Notes: a model not told the origin generated them from the letters alone. Counted from the first letter of the stretch, positions 51,092-60,866 are shown. The stretch is DNA of 64,000 bases from Treponema sp. (GCA_009781635.1 WQXU01000002.1:113065-177064); one strand, 5' to 3'. Program-made: numbers and translations.

Positions 51092-51689
51092 AAATAATTT
51101 CTTTAATCCCTCTCTTAAAAACGGGTAATTTATACCTCTCCCCCCTTAATTTCTCCTCTATATATACAAAGATAGGCATATTTGGAAGGCCCAGCAAGAA
51201 ATTTTTCAAATTTATATGCAGGGAGTAACTGATTAAAAGCCGTTTGAGTTGATTAAAAAAGCAAAAAAAGACATCAGGCTGCGGCGCCAGGCAGGAGCGC
51301 GATCAGGATAGTTCCGTGAAAAATGTTATGACTACGCTGCCTGTGGTGCAGGCATGACGCATAACAACACCAGGAAAAAGCGGCAGCTGTTGCCGCGGCG
51401 CCTTACCACTGCCGCGGAACAAAGCCATCGGGAATAATTATTTTCATGTTATCGCCGCTCTGTACTATTGTGTAAATTCCTTTAAAGTATCAGGATGAAA
51501 CCCTGGCAGTAATAGAAAAATCAATCGAAACAATGCGGAAAACCGCTTTTCGTTCCATACATAATATCCGCAAGCAATTATAACGGTAGCAGCTGCTACC
51601 AAATCGCATCCGCGCCATATATAAAGACAAAGCTTTCTATGTTAAACTCGTCTAAATAATTAAAAAATGTACAGGGAGAGCCATATTTA
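51092..51689. other. 598-base intergenic region with gene fragments and a palindrome
   Basis: No intact gene. Plus-strand frame at about 51482-51576 reads IPLKYQDETLAVIEKSIETM and on to KTAFRSIHNIRKQL before a stop, looking like real coding sequence without a start. The minus strand near 51400-51470 reads SGDNMKIIIPDGFVPRQW before a stop. Both may be remnants of lost genes. A perfect 16-base palindrome GGTAGCAGCTGCTACC lies at 51585-51600. The recQ start follows after a weak GGGAG. Confidence 0.4.
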
Positions 51690-53534
51690 ATGACGGACAA
51701 GCATGCAGTACTCAAGGAGAAATTCGGCTATCTGTCTTTTCGTCCCGGGCAGGAGGATGTGATAGATGCTGTTCTGGCCGGAAAAGATGCGCTTGCTCTG
51801 ATGCCGACGGGAGCGGGAAAATCACTTTGTTACCAAATACCAGCGCTCTTGCTGGATGGGATGACAATCGTTATTTCACCTCTAATCTCTCTTATGAAAG
51901 ATCAGGTTACTGCTTTGCAAAAGAGCGGATGCGAGGCTGCGTTTTTAAACAGTTCGCTAAGCGGCAGGGAATATGCTGATACTGTAAATAGAATTCAGAC
52001 AGGCAGGGTCAAGTTGCTTTACATTGCGCCGGAAAGACTGCAAAATGCAAACCTTGCCCAGTTTATAGAAAAAACAAGGCTGCCCCTTGTAGTTGTGGAT
52101 GAAGCGCATTGCGTGTCACAATGGGGGCACGATTTCAGGACAAGTTATCTGCAAATTGCAGGTTTTATTAAATCTATTAAACCGCGTCCTGTTGTTGCCG
52201 CTTTTACCGCAACAGCAACTGTAAAAGTACGTGAAGATATTCAAAAACTGCTTGCTTTGCGGAATCCCTTTGCAATAAACACAGGTTTTGACAGGCCCAA
52301 TCTTTATTTTGAAGTTCAAAAACCTGGTGATAAAAAAACCGCGCTGTTTGAGTGCCTGGAAAAAAGAAAAAACCTAAACGGAATTATATATTGCGCCACA
52401 CGCAAGGCGGTAGAAGAAATTTACGATTTGCTTGTCCGCCATGGTTATGAAGCGGCGCGTTACCATGCCGGACTGGACGACAATGAACGCAAAAAAAATC
52501 AGGATGACTTTATTTACGATCGTAAAAATATTATAGTTGCAACTAACGCATTCGGCATGGGAATAGATAAATCCAATGTATCATTTGTTATTCATTACAA
52601 TATGCCGAAAAATATTGAAAGCTATTATCAGGAAGCGGGACGAGCAGGCAGAGACGGCGCGCCTGCAGACTGCATTCTTTTATACAATGGCCAGGATGTA
52701 AGAATTAATCAGTACCTCATTACCCGCAGCGAAGATGACGAAGAAGCCAATGATGATCTGCAGGCGCATAAACTCGAACTTTTAAAACAAATGACTTTCT
52801 ACACTGCAGGAAACGATTGCCTGCGCCGCCATTTGCTTGCCTATTTTGGAGAGCAGTCGCCTGTAAGCTGCGGCAATTGTTCAAACTGCCTTAAGGAATT
52901 CAGGGAAATTGATGTTACCCAAGAAGCGCAAAAAATTGTCTCCTGTGTATACCGCTTAAAAGAACGCGGCCGCAATTTCGGAAAGACAATGATAATCGAT
53001 ATTCTGCGCGGCAGTAAAAGCGAAAAAATCCGCCGCTTTGGTTTTGACACTTTAAGTACATGGGGTGTATTATCCGGTACAAGTGCGCATCGCATAAGGC
53101 TAATAATGGATTTTTTAATCAGCGATAATTATCTGCGCACGGAAGATGATGAGTACCCTGTAGTAGTTATAGGAAACTCAAAAGATATTTTTAATGAAGA
53201 AAAACGCATTTTAATGATGCTTCCGGAAGAAAGAAAATCCTCTCCAAAAAATATGGATTTATCTGCGGTTAATACAATTGCAAAAAAAGAAAAAGTATCC
53301 TCTGCCGGTGTTGACACTGCTTTGTTTGAAGAGCTGCGAAAACTCCGTAAGGAAATCGCTGTTAAGGAAGCAGTTCCTGCTTATATCGTTTTCTCGGATG
53401 CTGTATTAAGGGAGATGAGCTGTAAAAAGCCTGTTTCCTTAGTTCAATTTTCCGCCATAAACGGAGTTGGCAGCGTAAAGCTGGAAAAATACGGCGAAAT
53501 CTTTATTGATCTAATCAAAAAGCATGCTACCTAA
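51690..53534 (+). CDS. recQ: ATP-dependent DNA helicase RecQ
   Basis: 614 residues. Helicase motifs: Walker [24 protein letters not shown] in [16 protein letters not shown], motif [14 protein letters not shown], and [15 protein letters not shown] with [12 protein letters not shown]. The RecQ-C-terminal zinc region is [14 protein letters not shown] and CGNCSNC, followed by a winged helix (about 420-500). The HRDC domain is at about 545-614 ([19 protein letters not shown]). It unwinds DNA in recombination and repair. ssb lies 200 bases downstream, a fitting partner. Confidence 0.96.
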   Translation: MTDKHAVLKEKFGYLSFRPGQEDVIDAVLAGKDALALMPTGAGKSLCYQIPALLLDGMTIVISPLISLMKDQVTALQKSGCEAAFLNSSLSGREYADTVNRIQTGRVKLLYIAPERLQNANLAQFIEKTRLPLVVVDEAHCVSQWGHDFRTSYLQIAGFIKSIKPRPVVAAFTATATVKVREDIQKLLALRNPFAINTGFDRPNLYFEVQKPGDKKTALFECLEKRKNLNGIIYCATRKAVEEIYDLLVRHGYEAARYHAGLDDNERKKNQDDFIYDRKNIIVATNAFGMGIDKSNVSFVIHYNMPKNIESYYQEAGRAGRDGAPADCILLYNGQDVRINQYLITRSEDDEEANDDLQAHKLELLKQMTFYTAGNDCLRRHLLAYFGEQSPVSCGNCSNCLKEFREIDVTQEAQKIVSCVYRLKERGRNFGKTMIIDILRGSKSEKIRRFGFDTLSTWGVLSGTSAHRIRLIMDFLISDNYLRTEDDEYPVVVIGNSKDIFNEEKRILMMLPEERKSSPKNMDLSAVNTIAKKEKVSSAGVDTALFEELRKLRKEIAVKEAVPAYIVFSDAVLREMSCKKPVSLVQFSAINGVGSVKLEKYGEIFIDLIKKHAT

Positions 53535-53737
53535 GGTACGCTACCTGTAGTGTAGTTTAAAAGCAAAACCACGCTACATATAGCGCAGGCAATTATTATC
53601 AAAATATTTTCAATTATTTTTCATTTTCACTAAAGCGCCACGCAGGAGCACGCCATATATAGTATCTAATAATTTTTCTTATGAAAAATTATTAGCCGGC
53701 GGTAGACTGCTGCCGGATCTTACAGAGGAGGATGTAA
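53535..53737. other. recQ-ssb intergenic region with inverted repeats
   Basis: The region holds a 13-base perfect stem, CTAATAATTTTTC / GAAAAATTATTAG, at 53666-53695 with loop TTAT, just upstream of the ssb ribosome site. It also holds CGCTACATATAGCG near 53572-53585 and a copy of CGCCATATATA near 53651. The stem lies over the probable promoter or leader of ssb and may be an operator or attenuator. Confidence 0.45.
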
Positions 53738-54181
53738 ATGAACAACCTCAATTCTATCTTAATCGAAGGCAATCTGGTGAGAGACCCTCTGCTTCGATCC
53801 ACAACCAAAGGGACGCAAATTTGCACAATGAGTCTTGCGTCGAATCGCTACTATAAACAGGATACGGGTTTTGAAAAGGAGGTGTCTTTTTTCGATGTAG
53901 AAACCTGGTCAAAATTGGCAGAGGCCTGTTATTCGAAAGGCAAGAAGGGCCGCGGCGTGCGCGTTGTCGGCCGACTTAAACAGAACCGCTGGAATGATCT
54001 TGAAGGTAAACCGCATTCAAGAGTGACAATCGTTGCGGAACATGTGGAGTTTCGTCCTGAGTTTAAGAGGGATACAAAACAGGCATCTGAACCTGCCTAC
54101 GATGACGAATTTTCCGGTGATGAAAGCGAAGAACCTGTATTGGCAGCGGCAGGGAAAGAGCTTGAAACCGTAATATTTTAG
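53738..54181 (+). CDS. ssb: Single-stranded DNA-binding protein
   Basis: 147 residues, OB fold: NLNSILIEGNLVRDPLLRST, SLASNRYYK, VSFFDVETWSKLAE and RGVRVVGRLKQNRW. The acidic tail (DDEFSGDESEEPVLAA) normally ends in DIPF; here it ends KELETVIF, keeping the hydrophobic end that binds partner proteins such as RecQ. A strong GAGGAGG Shine-Dalgarno is present. It coats ssDNA in replication and repair. Confidence 0.94.
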   Translation: MNNLNSILIEGNLVRDPLLRSTTKGTQICTMSLASNRYYKQDTGFEKEVSFFDVETWSKLAEACYSKGKKGRGVRVVGRLKQNRWNDLEGKPHSRVTIVAEHVEFRPEFKRDTKQASEPAYDDEFSGDESEEPVLAAAGKELETVIF

Positions 54182-54201
54182 TTATCAGGCGGAATTTTCT
54201 G

Positions 54202-56457
54202 TCAGCGGACCTCATGGTCACTTGACTGTGAGGTTCGTTCATTTGCATAGAAACCGTCTTTCCAGTTAAAGCGGCTGGAATTGGGCAGCGCAGCGCGTTC
54301 GCAGGCCGCTTTCATCAGATCCTTGTACTCTGATTTTTTTAGTGTTGTTCCGCAGAGATCGATTATAAAACGCTTAAATCCCGCTTTTTCCAAAAACGGG
54401 ATTTTATCAATGATGGAAAAATATTTTTCCGGATATACAACGGAGCCCTCATTGCCCGTAACGATCTTGAAGGTTTCATTCATGTTATCTGCAAATGTCT
54501 TAAAATTGAGGATGGAGTCAAGGTTAGCTCTTACGGTAAATAACGGCGGCCATGCAAAAACTGTAATAAAAAATCTTGAATGCAGTATATTTGAAATTGC
54601 AGCCGGTCTTGGCATATTGCGTGAGGCTGAATGTTTATGTTCCGTCCTGTTCCGCCCTGGTTCCGGATTTGTTGTAAGAATTAAATTCTGCCTGTTGTTT
54701 TCAAGCGGCGATATAAAACCGTTAAGACTCTGTTTTCCTGCGGAAAATGATGATGCAACAAATGAAAGCGACCATGAATTAAACATATAAAGAAATGGCC
54801 CTGCAATTAACTTAATATTTTCAAGGTCTTTGAACATCGAAAAGTGTCCGGGATTGTTAATAATATATTGATTATACCCTTTTCCGGCAAGTTTTTTTAT
54901 TTCATCTGATGCAGCCTCATTTTCATAACCTGCTATGCTCTGCGGAAACCACGGGTCCAGCGTTAAAATTATTTCAGATGGTTTAAACGGCAGGGGTTTA
55001 CTCTGCGTGCCATCGGCCTTATTGCCGGCTAACAATTGTCTTGCGTTCTTTCGTGACAGTGTCAGCATCACGCGCTGCGGGCGGGAAGATTGTACAATAT
55101 ATAAATCCTCCGGCTTTGAAACCGCAACATAAAGCCCTTCTGGGAATTCAGTCTGCTTTGCAGGCAGTTTGCTTTTAAGCAGATCAGGCGGAAACGGCGC
55201 TTTCTCCCTGCCTGGTCCCCTTCCTCCCTGCACCTTTGTAATCACAGGCGCGTACCGTTTTCGCATCTCTTTTGTCTGTATAAGGTAAACGTGATCTCCA
55301 ATCTGCCCCTGCGGCGCTGAAATCCAGCAGCCGGCTTTCTTCCCGCTGCCTTCAGGCTTAATGAAAATCAATTTATGAGAAATTCTTCCTGAATCATCGC
55401 TGCGGTGTATGCGCACAGAATCCCGCAGCGATAACGATAATCCGTGCGGCAGAGTAACAAGCGCGCATCTGTCGTCACCTGTTCCTTTTACTTTTAAAAT
55501 TGTTCCAAGGCTTATGCCGGTACCGCCGTCCTGTTCCGGATTTAACCAGTCAATAGTTTTTGAGCTCTGATTAAAAAAATACTGTGTCTTTGCGCGCGCA
55601 AAATCGTTACGCAAAATTTTCTGTCCCTGTTCAATGCTGTGCCTTATTTCATCTTCATCGCCGTTTAATACTGCATCTGTAACCAGCCTGTAAGCTGAAA
55701 CAACCGCCCCGACATAAGATGCGCTTTTCATGCGCCCCTCAATTTTTAAGGCCTTTATCCCGGCAGACGCCAAGTCCGGAACACGCTCCAAAAGCTGTAA
55801 ATCGTTCGGGCTGAAATAATATCCTCCGGAAGCATAGGCCTGCTCATGATCCAGCCTGCGGTACAATCGTCTGCAGGCCTGGGTGCACATTCCCCTGTTT
55901 GCTGATTTGCCGCCGAGAAAACTTGAAAAAAGACAAATGCCTGAAACGCTGATACATAAAGCGCCGTGAACAAAGACTTCCAGTTCAAGATTTGACTCTG
56001 CCTTTATACTTCGCAATTCTTCAAGGGAAAGTTCGCGCGAAAGTACAACGCGTGAAACGCCGTGACGCGAAAGAGCGTTAGCCCCTCTTGCGGAGGCAAT
56101 ATTCATCTGTGTGGAAGCATGAAGGCGCAGCGAAGGAAACTCTGCTTTGGCCATTGCAATAACGCCGAAATCCTGCACTATAATGGCATCCGGCCCCTGG
56201 CCTGCAAGGTATTTTAATAACTGATACATGCGATCGGCTTCCCGCTGTTCAAAAACCGTATTCACAGTAACATAAATCTTTTTACCCATACGGCGCAGAG
56301 AACGCAGGCAGCTTTCGAATTGCGCGTATGTGAAATTGGTGCTTCTTAAACGGGCGTTAAAATCCTTAAGCCCAAGGTAAACGGCGTCTGCGCCTTCTCC
56401 GATAGCTGCATCAAGCGCTTCAGGCGAACCGGCAGGAGCCAGTAGTTCTATACTCAT
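54202..56457 (-). CDS. Peptidase U32 family protein, long form
   Basis: Start set at ATG 56457 (MSIELLAPAGSPEALDAAIG, 751 residues); TATGAT lies seven bases upstream with TTGCTG 17 bases before it. The U32 core has GADAVYLGLKDFNARLRSTN, YVTVNTVFEQREADRMYQLL and VQDFGVIAMAKAEFPSLRLH, with the Cys-rich segment CISVSGICLFSSFLGG then RGMCTQACRRLYRR that likely binds a metal or iron-sulfur cluster. Members include TrhP/RlhA (tRNA and rRNA hydroxylation) and collagenase-like PrtC. The C-terminal 350 residues (DUF3656-like) are typical of long forms. The final NERTSQSSDHEVR tail looks unusual. Confidence 0.85.
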   Translation of the reverse strand: MSIELLAPAGSPEALDAAIGEGADAVYLGLKDFNARLRSTNFTYAQFESCLRSLRRMGKKIYVTVNTVFEQREADRMYQLLKYLAGQGPDAIIVQDFGVIAMAKAEFPSLRLHASTQMNIASARGANALSRHGVSRVVLSRELSLEELRSIKAESNLELEVFVHGALCISVSGICLFSSFLGGKSANRGMCTQACRRLYRRLDHEQAYASGGYYFSPNDLQLLERVPDLASAGIKALKIEGRMKSASYVGAVVSAYRLVTDAVLNGDEDEIRHSIEQGQKILRNDFARAKTQYFFNQSSKTIDWLNPEQDGGTGISLGTILKVKGTGDDRCALVTLPHGLSLSLRDSVRIHRSDDSGRISHKLIFIKPEGSGKKAGCWISAPQGQIGDHVYLIQTKEMRKRYAPVITKVQGGRGPGREKAPFPPDLLKSKLPAKQTEFPEGLYVAVSKPEDLYIVQSSRPQRVMLTLSRKNARQLLAGNKADGTQSKPLPFKPSEIILTLDPWFPQSIAGYENEAASDEIKKLAGKGYNQYIINNPGHFSMFKDLENIKLIAGPFLYMFNSWSLSFVASSFSAGKQSLNGFISPLENNRQNLILTTNPEPGRNRTEHKHSASRNMPRPAAISNILHSRFFITVFAWPPLFTVRANLDSILNFKTFADNMNETFKIVTGNEGSVVYPEKYFSIIDKIPFLEKAGFKRFIIDLCGTTLKKSEYKDLMKAACERAALPNSSRFNWKDGFYANERTSQSSDHEVR

Positions 56458-56464
56458 TAAACAC

Positions 56465-56493
56465 ATCATATATAATTGAAGGATGGACAGCAA
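56465..56493 (-). promoter_or_regulatory. Promoter of the U32 gene, leaderless geometry
   Basis: Minus-strand TTGCTG (56488-56493), a 17-base spacer and TATGAT (56465-56470), then seven bases to the ATG at 56457. No Shine-Dalgarno. Confidence 0.5.
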
Positions 56494-56528
56494 TAGACTC
56501 AAATGTTGAAATATGTTAACCTTTGCTC

Positions 56529-58313
56529 ATGTCAGACATCAAACAAAAAGAAGCTAATGAAAAATTAGCTGTAATTCGTCATTCAGTGAGTCATATCATG
56601 GCGCAGGCTGTGGTAAAACTCTTTTCCGGAACAAAAACCGCAATCGGCCCTTCAATTGAAAACGGTTTTTATTATGATTTTCTTCTGCCGCGGCCAATAA
56701 CAGCAGACGATCTTGGCATCATCGAAGCTGAGATGAAAAGAATTATCGACAGCCGTCAGGATTTTATCAAATTATTTTTAACCCGCGGCGATGCGTTAAA
56801 GCGGTTCGAAGATGAACCTTTTAAAAAAGAACTTATAAATGATTTACCGGGAACAGACGATGATACGCAGGTTTGTATTTTTGTCAATCAAAACGCAGAC
56901 GGAAATGTACAGTGGTTTGATCTTTGCAAGGGGCCGCATGTTGCCAACACAAGAGAAATCAATTCATCTGCATTCAAGCTGCAAAGTATAGCAGGCGCCT
57001 ACTGGCGCGGCGATGAAAAACGCCCCATGCTTACGCGTATTTACGGAACAGCGTGGGAAAATCCCAAAGATTTAAAATCCTATCTTGCATTTCTTGAGGA
57101 AATTGAAAAAAGGGATCACCGCCGCGTAGGCAAGGAACTGGATTTATATTCAACGCATGAAGAAGCCGGCGCAGGCCTTATCTATTGGCATCCGAACGGC
57201 GGCAGAATGAGAGTTGCAATCGAAGATTTCTGGCGGCAGCTGCATTACAGAAACGGTTATGAGATACTTTTTACACCTCACATCGGAAAAAGCTGGTTAT
57301 GGGAAACATCGGGGCACCTTGGTTTTTACAATGAAAGCATGTACAGTCCCATGGAAATAGACAAACAGGATTATTATATAAGGCCCATGAATTGTCCGTT
57401 TCACATAATGATCTACAATAATAAAGGCCGCTCATACCGTGATTTGCCTCTTCGCTGGGCGGAACTTGGAACTGTATACCGTTATGAGCGCTCCGGCGTT
57501 TTGCACGGCCTTCTGCGCGTACGCGGTTTTACCCAGGATGATGCGCACATTATCTGTACACCGGATCAAATGGAAAGCGAGATACGCGAGGTTATTCGTT
57601 TTAGTTACGGTTTATGGAAGGTTTTCGGTTTTAATGATATTAAGGCCTACCTTGCAACCAAGCCGGAAGAAAGTGTCGGCGAACAGAGCCGGTGGGATGC
57701 TGCCCAGACAAGTCTTTGCAAGGCAATAGAAGCAGAAGGTATTTCCTATGAAATTGATGAAGGCGGCGGCGCGTTCTACGGTCCTAAGATCGATTTAAAA
57801 GTAAAAGATGTGCTTGGCCGTGAATGGCAGATGACGACAATTCAGTTTGATTTTAACGAACCTGAACGTTTCGACATGACTTTTATCGATACCGACGGTC
57901 AGCATAAACGGCCTTACATGATACACCGTGCTCTAATGGGCAGCCTGGAACGCTTTTTCGGAGTGTTAATCGAGCATTTTGGCGGCGCTTTCCCTGTCTG
58001 GATTGCGCCTGAACAGATAGCTGTAATTCCGGTTTCTGAAGTATTTAACGATTACGCGAAAAAGTGCGCCGCCGGACTGAAGTCGCTCGACTTGCGCGTA
58101 ACGGCAGAACTGAGCGATGATCGCATGAATGCAAAAATACGCAACTGCCAGACGCGCAAGATACCGTACATGCTTGTTGTCGGCCAGCGCGAAGCTGATG
58201 AAGGCGCAGTATCGATACGCCTTCGCGGCGGAAACCAGCTTCCTGCAATGAAGCTTGACGAGTTTGCCGGATATGTAAAAGAGAAGATAGAAAGTAAGTC
58301 TTTGGAAATATAA
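56529..58313 (+). CDS. thrS: Threonyl-tRNA synthetase lacking the TGS domain
   Basis: Start set at ATG 56529 (MSDIKQKEANEKLAVIRHSV, 594 residues); an in-frame TTG is at 56523. It begins directly with the editing domain (HSVSHIMAQAVVKLF), so the usual N-terminal TGS domain of 60-70 residues is missing, as in some other bacteria. The catalytic part has MNCPFHIMIYNNKGRSYRDL (zinc Cys), RYERSGVLHGLLRVRGFTQD and the late QFDFNEPERFDM. The anticodon-binding domain is at about 485-590. Charges tRNA-Thr. Confidence 0.95.
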   Translation: MSDIKQKEANEKLAVIRHSVSHIMAQAVVKLFSGTKTAIGPSIENGFYYDFLLPRPITADDLGIIEAEMKRIIDSRQDFIKLFLTRGDALKRFEDEPFKKELINDLPGTDDDTQVCIFVNQNADGNVQWFDLCKGPHVANTREINSSAFKLQSIAGAYWRGDEKRPMLTRIYGTAWENPKDLKSYLAFLEEIEKRDHRRVGKELDLYSTHEEAGAGLIYWHPNGGRMRVAIEDFWRQLHYRNGYEILFTPHIGKSWLWETSGHLGFYNESMYSPMEIDKQDYYIRPMNCPFHIMIYNNKGRSYRDLPLRWAELGTVYRYERSGVLHGLLRVRGFTQDDAHIICTPDQMESEIREVIRFSYGLWKVFGFNDIKAYLATKPEESVGEQSRWDAAQTSLCKAIEAEGISYEIDEGGGAFYGPKIDLKVKDVLGREWQMTTIQFDFNEPERFDMTFIDTDGQHKRPYMIHRALMGSLERFFGVLIEHFGGAFPVWIAPEQIAVIPVSEVFNDYAKKCAAGLKSLDLRVTAELSDDRMNAKIRNCQTRKIPYMLVVGQREADEGAVSIRLRGGNQLPAMKLDEFAGYVKEKIESKSLEI

Positions 58314-58314
58314 G

Positions 58315-59133
58315 ATGAACAGAAAAGTAATGATTCTCGATATTTTGGCAGCACACAGAACTGTGAAAGTTTCTATGCTTATTGAGCTATTGAATGTTTC
58401 TCATGTAACAATCAGAAAAGATCTGGATCATCTGGAAAAACGCGGTATCATAAAACGCACTCATGGATATGTCAGTCTTGACGGAGCGGATAATACAGGC
58501 AAAAGAATGGCCTTTAGCCATTTAATCAAACGAAAGATAGCCAAAGCCGCAGCGCAGACAGTAGAAGAAGGCGAAACCATAATGCTGGAATCCGGATCAT
58601 GCTGCGCGCTGTTTGCCGAGGAACTTGCCGCTGTAAGAAATAATGTAACTATAATTACCAATTCTACTTTTATTGCCAATTTTGTATGTCATCTGCCGAA
58701 TATCAAAATTATTCTTTTGGGCGGATATTTCCAGCCGGATTCCCAGGTTGTAGTCGGGCCAATGACAACAACCTGTGCCGAGAGTTTTTTTGCAGATAAA
58801 TTTTTTATAGGTACAAATGGATTTGTTCCGGGACAGTGTTTTACAGGAGGAGATCATCTTCGTGTTGAAACAGCAATAAATCTTGCTAAATGCGCCAATA
58901 AAGTTTTTATTCTGACAGAAGCTGCAAAGTTTCATCAGCGCGGGACTTTTGAGCTGATACAGCTTGATAAAATTGCCGGCGTATTCACCGATGAAAATAT
59001 TCCGAAAGAAGCCGAGGCTGCTCTGATAAAAAACAATGTGATGCTTAAAAAAGTTTCCGCTACGGATAAAAAACTTAGGTGGCGGTATTATCCGGAACTG
59101 CCGCCAATCTTATATTACACGGAAAATGAATAA
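58315..59133 (+). CDS. DeoR/GlpR-family transcriptional regulator
   Basis: 272 residues starting two bases after the thrS stop. The N-terminal winged helix has VSMLIELLNVSHVTIRKDLD and LEKRGIIKRTHGYVSLDG, the GlpR/DeoR family signature. The DeoRC sensor domain (about 80-240) includes GETIMLESGSCCALFAEEL, TIITNSTFIANF and FFIGTNGFVPGQCFTGGD, and binds a phosphosugar. Target genes are not obvious; it is co-transcribed with thrS, which is odd for a sugar regulator. Confidence 0.92.
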   Translation: MNRKVMILDILAAHRTVKVSMLIELLNVSHVTIRKDLDHLEKRGIIKRTHGYVSLDGADNTGKRMAFSHLIKRKIAKAAAQTVEEGETIMLESGSCCALFAEELAAVRNNVTIITNSTFIANFVCHLPNIKIILLGGYFQPDSQVVVGPMTTTCAESFFADKFFIGTNGFVPGQCFTGGDHLRVETAINLAKCANKVFILTEAAKFHQRGTFELIQLDKIAGVFTDENIPKEAEAALIKNNVMLKKVSATDKKLRWRYYPELPPILYYTENE

Positions 59134-59142
59134 TAACAGCAT

Positions 59143-60759
59143 CTAGTAATTTTTAAGAATGCCAAGCAGTCTGTCTTTATTTATTGCTCTTAAAAAGTTG
59201 GCAAGCCGCGGCCCCTGTTCCTTGCCTATCAATGCCTGGTAAGCTGCGCCAAAGAGCGCCTTGCTGTCTATCTGCGCTTTTTCTGCCGCAGCATAAATTG
59301 CAGATGAACATGCCTTGTCATCTGCAAACTCTTCAATTCTATTTATAACATCATCGCGCAGAATGCGAACCGCGTTCCTCTCAATATCTGAAAGTTCGCG
59401 TCCCGGTGTGCCGCCTGCCGGCAGCAGGCGGAAACGGAAATCTTCCGGAGCGCAATTTTCAACCCAGTACTTTGCGCATTGCGCTCTTGCCTTTAAAGCC
59501 GGCATCTGATGCTGCGCTATTACATCGCTGCCTATATCTGCAAGCGTTTTGCCGGTATCGCCGTCTGCGATTTGGATTAAATTGCATAAATGACGGAACG
59601 GAATCTGATAAGGTTCTTCCCCGTCTTTCATACGCGGCGTTCTGCCGTCAATACTAACCTGGGATAATTCATAAATGCGTTTTTCTTTTTGATATGCCGC
59701 TTCGTCTTTTGCGTTCTCCATTTTCCATGCGATTCGCTCAGTCTTGTCGTAATCTTCATATATTTTTATTACATCAAGATCAAAGGAAATTGAAAATTCC
59801 GTATTCGGCCTTGTCCCTGCAAAGAGATAACGCGCAACTTCCGGCGTGTAAACATTTAAAACATCATCAAGAGTAATTACATTGCCGGAGGACGATGCCA
59901 TTTTTCCGGGAAGCCCCTTTGTACCGATAAAATCGTAGCGGAAAGTGACAGGCGCATCATGTCCGTACACATCCTTGCATATATGTTTTGCGGTATCAAA
60001 ACTTCCGCCCTGGCTGTGGTGATCCTTTCCGGCCGGTTCAAAATCGACTTTTTCGTATTCCCAGCGCATCGGCCAATCGATCCGCCATGTCAGCTTGATA
60101 CCCTTTGCAGTTTTTATATCGAGCTTTTCTGCAGCGCCGCATTTTTTACACTTGTAACTCAAAATCCATTCGCCGTCCCAGTCTGCGATTTCTGTTTCAT
60201 CTGCATTGCACTTCTCGCAAAAAACGCTGACAGGCCACCATTCTCCCTGTATTTTGTGATCATCATCGCGGAACTTATCCAGAATATTTCTTAGCGCATC
60301 ACGCTTTTCAAGCGCCTTGCGGATACCTTCGGCATAAAGTGAAGACCGGTATTTTTCGGCCTGGTAGATATACTCAGGAAAAATTCCCACCTTTGGCAGG
60401 GCGTTTTCCACATCAACTTCGTGATGACGGGCATAACTGGAATCTCTTTCCCAGGGATCGGGAACCATGGTGATGGGAAGCCGGAGGCAATTTCGCAGCT
60501 CTTCCTGCTTTGGCATATTTGCAGGAACCTTGCGGAACACATCGTAATCATCCCACGAATAAATAAAACGCACATTTTTTCCCATGTCGCGCAGCGCGCG
60601 CGCCACAAGTTCTACAGAGATAATTTCCCTGAAATTTCCTATGTGCACGCTTCCGGAAGGCGTAATCCCGGACGCGCAAGTGTAGATTTCCTTATCGCCT
60701 TTTTCAAAAATAATTTTTGCTGCCGCATCGTCAGCCCAGTGGTTTGTTGTTGTCTTCAT
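59143..60759 (-). CDS. lysS: Lysyl-tRNA synthetase, class I
   Basis: Start set at ATG 60759 (MKTTTNHWADDAAAK, 538 residues); TATAAT lies seven bases upstream and GTGACA 17 bases before that. The HIGH-like motif is SGSVHIGNFREI and the KMSKS-like motif is GKMASSSGN. A four-Cys zinc element is present (FCEKCNADE with YKCKKCGAAEKL). Class I LysRS is the spirochaetal and archaeal type, a good lineage marker. It charges tRNA-Lys in the cytoplasm. Confidence 0.94.
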   Translation of the reverse strand: MKTTTNHWADDAAAKIIFEKGDKEIYTCASGITPSGSVHIGNFREIISVELVARALRDMGKNVRFIYSWDDYDVFRKVPANMPKQEELRNCLRLPITMVPDPWERDSSYARHHEVDVENALPKVGIFPEYIYQAEKYRSSLYAEGIRKALEKRDALRNILDKFRDDDHKIQGEWWPVSVFCEKCNADETEIADWDGEWILSYKCKKCGAAEKLDIKTAKGIKLTWRIDWPMRWEYEKVDFEPAGKDHHSQGGSFDTAKHICKDVYGHDAPVTFRYDFIGTKGLPGKMASSSGNVITLDDVLNVYTPEVARYLFAGTRPNTEFSISFDLDVIKIYEDYDKTERIAWKMENAKDEAAYQKEKRIYELSQVSIDGRTPRMKDGEEPYQIPFRHLCNLIQIADGDTGKTLADIGSDVIAQHQMPALKARAQCAKYWVENCAPEDFRFRLLPAGGTPGRELSDIERNAVRILRDDVINRIEEFADDKACSSAIYAAAEKAQIDSKALFGAAYQALIGKEQGPRLANFLRAINKDRLLGILKNY

Positions 60760-60766
60760 GATTAAA

Positions 60767-60795
60767 ATTATAGAAAAAAAATTGATAACTGTCAC
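60767..60795 (-). promoter_or_regulatory. Promoter of lysS, leaderless geometry
   Basis: Minus-strand GTGACA (60790-60795), a 17-base spacer and TATAAT (60767-60772), then seven bases to the ATG at 60759. The expected +1 is the A of ATG. No Shine-Dalgarno. Confidence 0.7.
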
Positions 60796-60827
60796 TACGA
60801 TTGAGTGTCAGAATTTAAATTAACATA

Positions 60828-60860
60828 AAAAGCCGGACAAGGCTGGCTCATCCGGCTTTC
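60828..60860 (-). terminator. Intrinsic terminator for the minus-strand genes at 60.9-62.1 kb
   Basis: AAAGCCGGA (60829-60837) pairs with TCCGGCTTT (60851-60859). On the minus strand the stem ends in a T-rich TTTTATG stretch. Confidence 0.8.
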
Positions 60861-60866
60861 ATTAAA

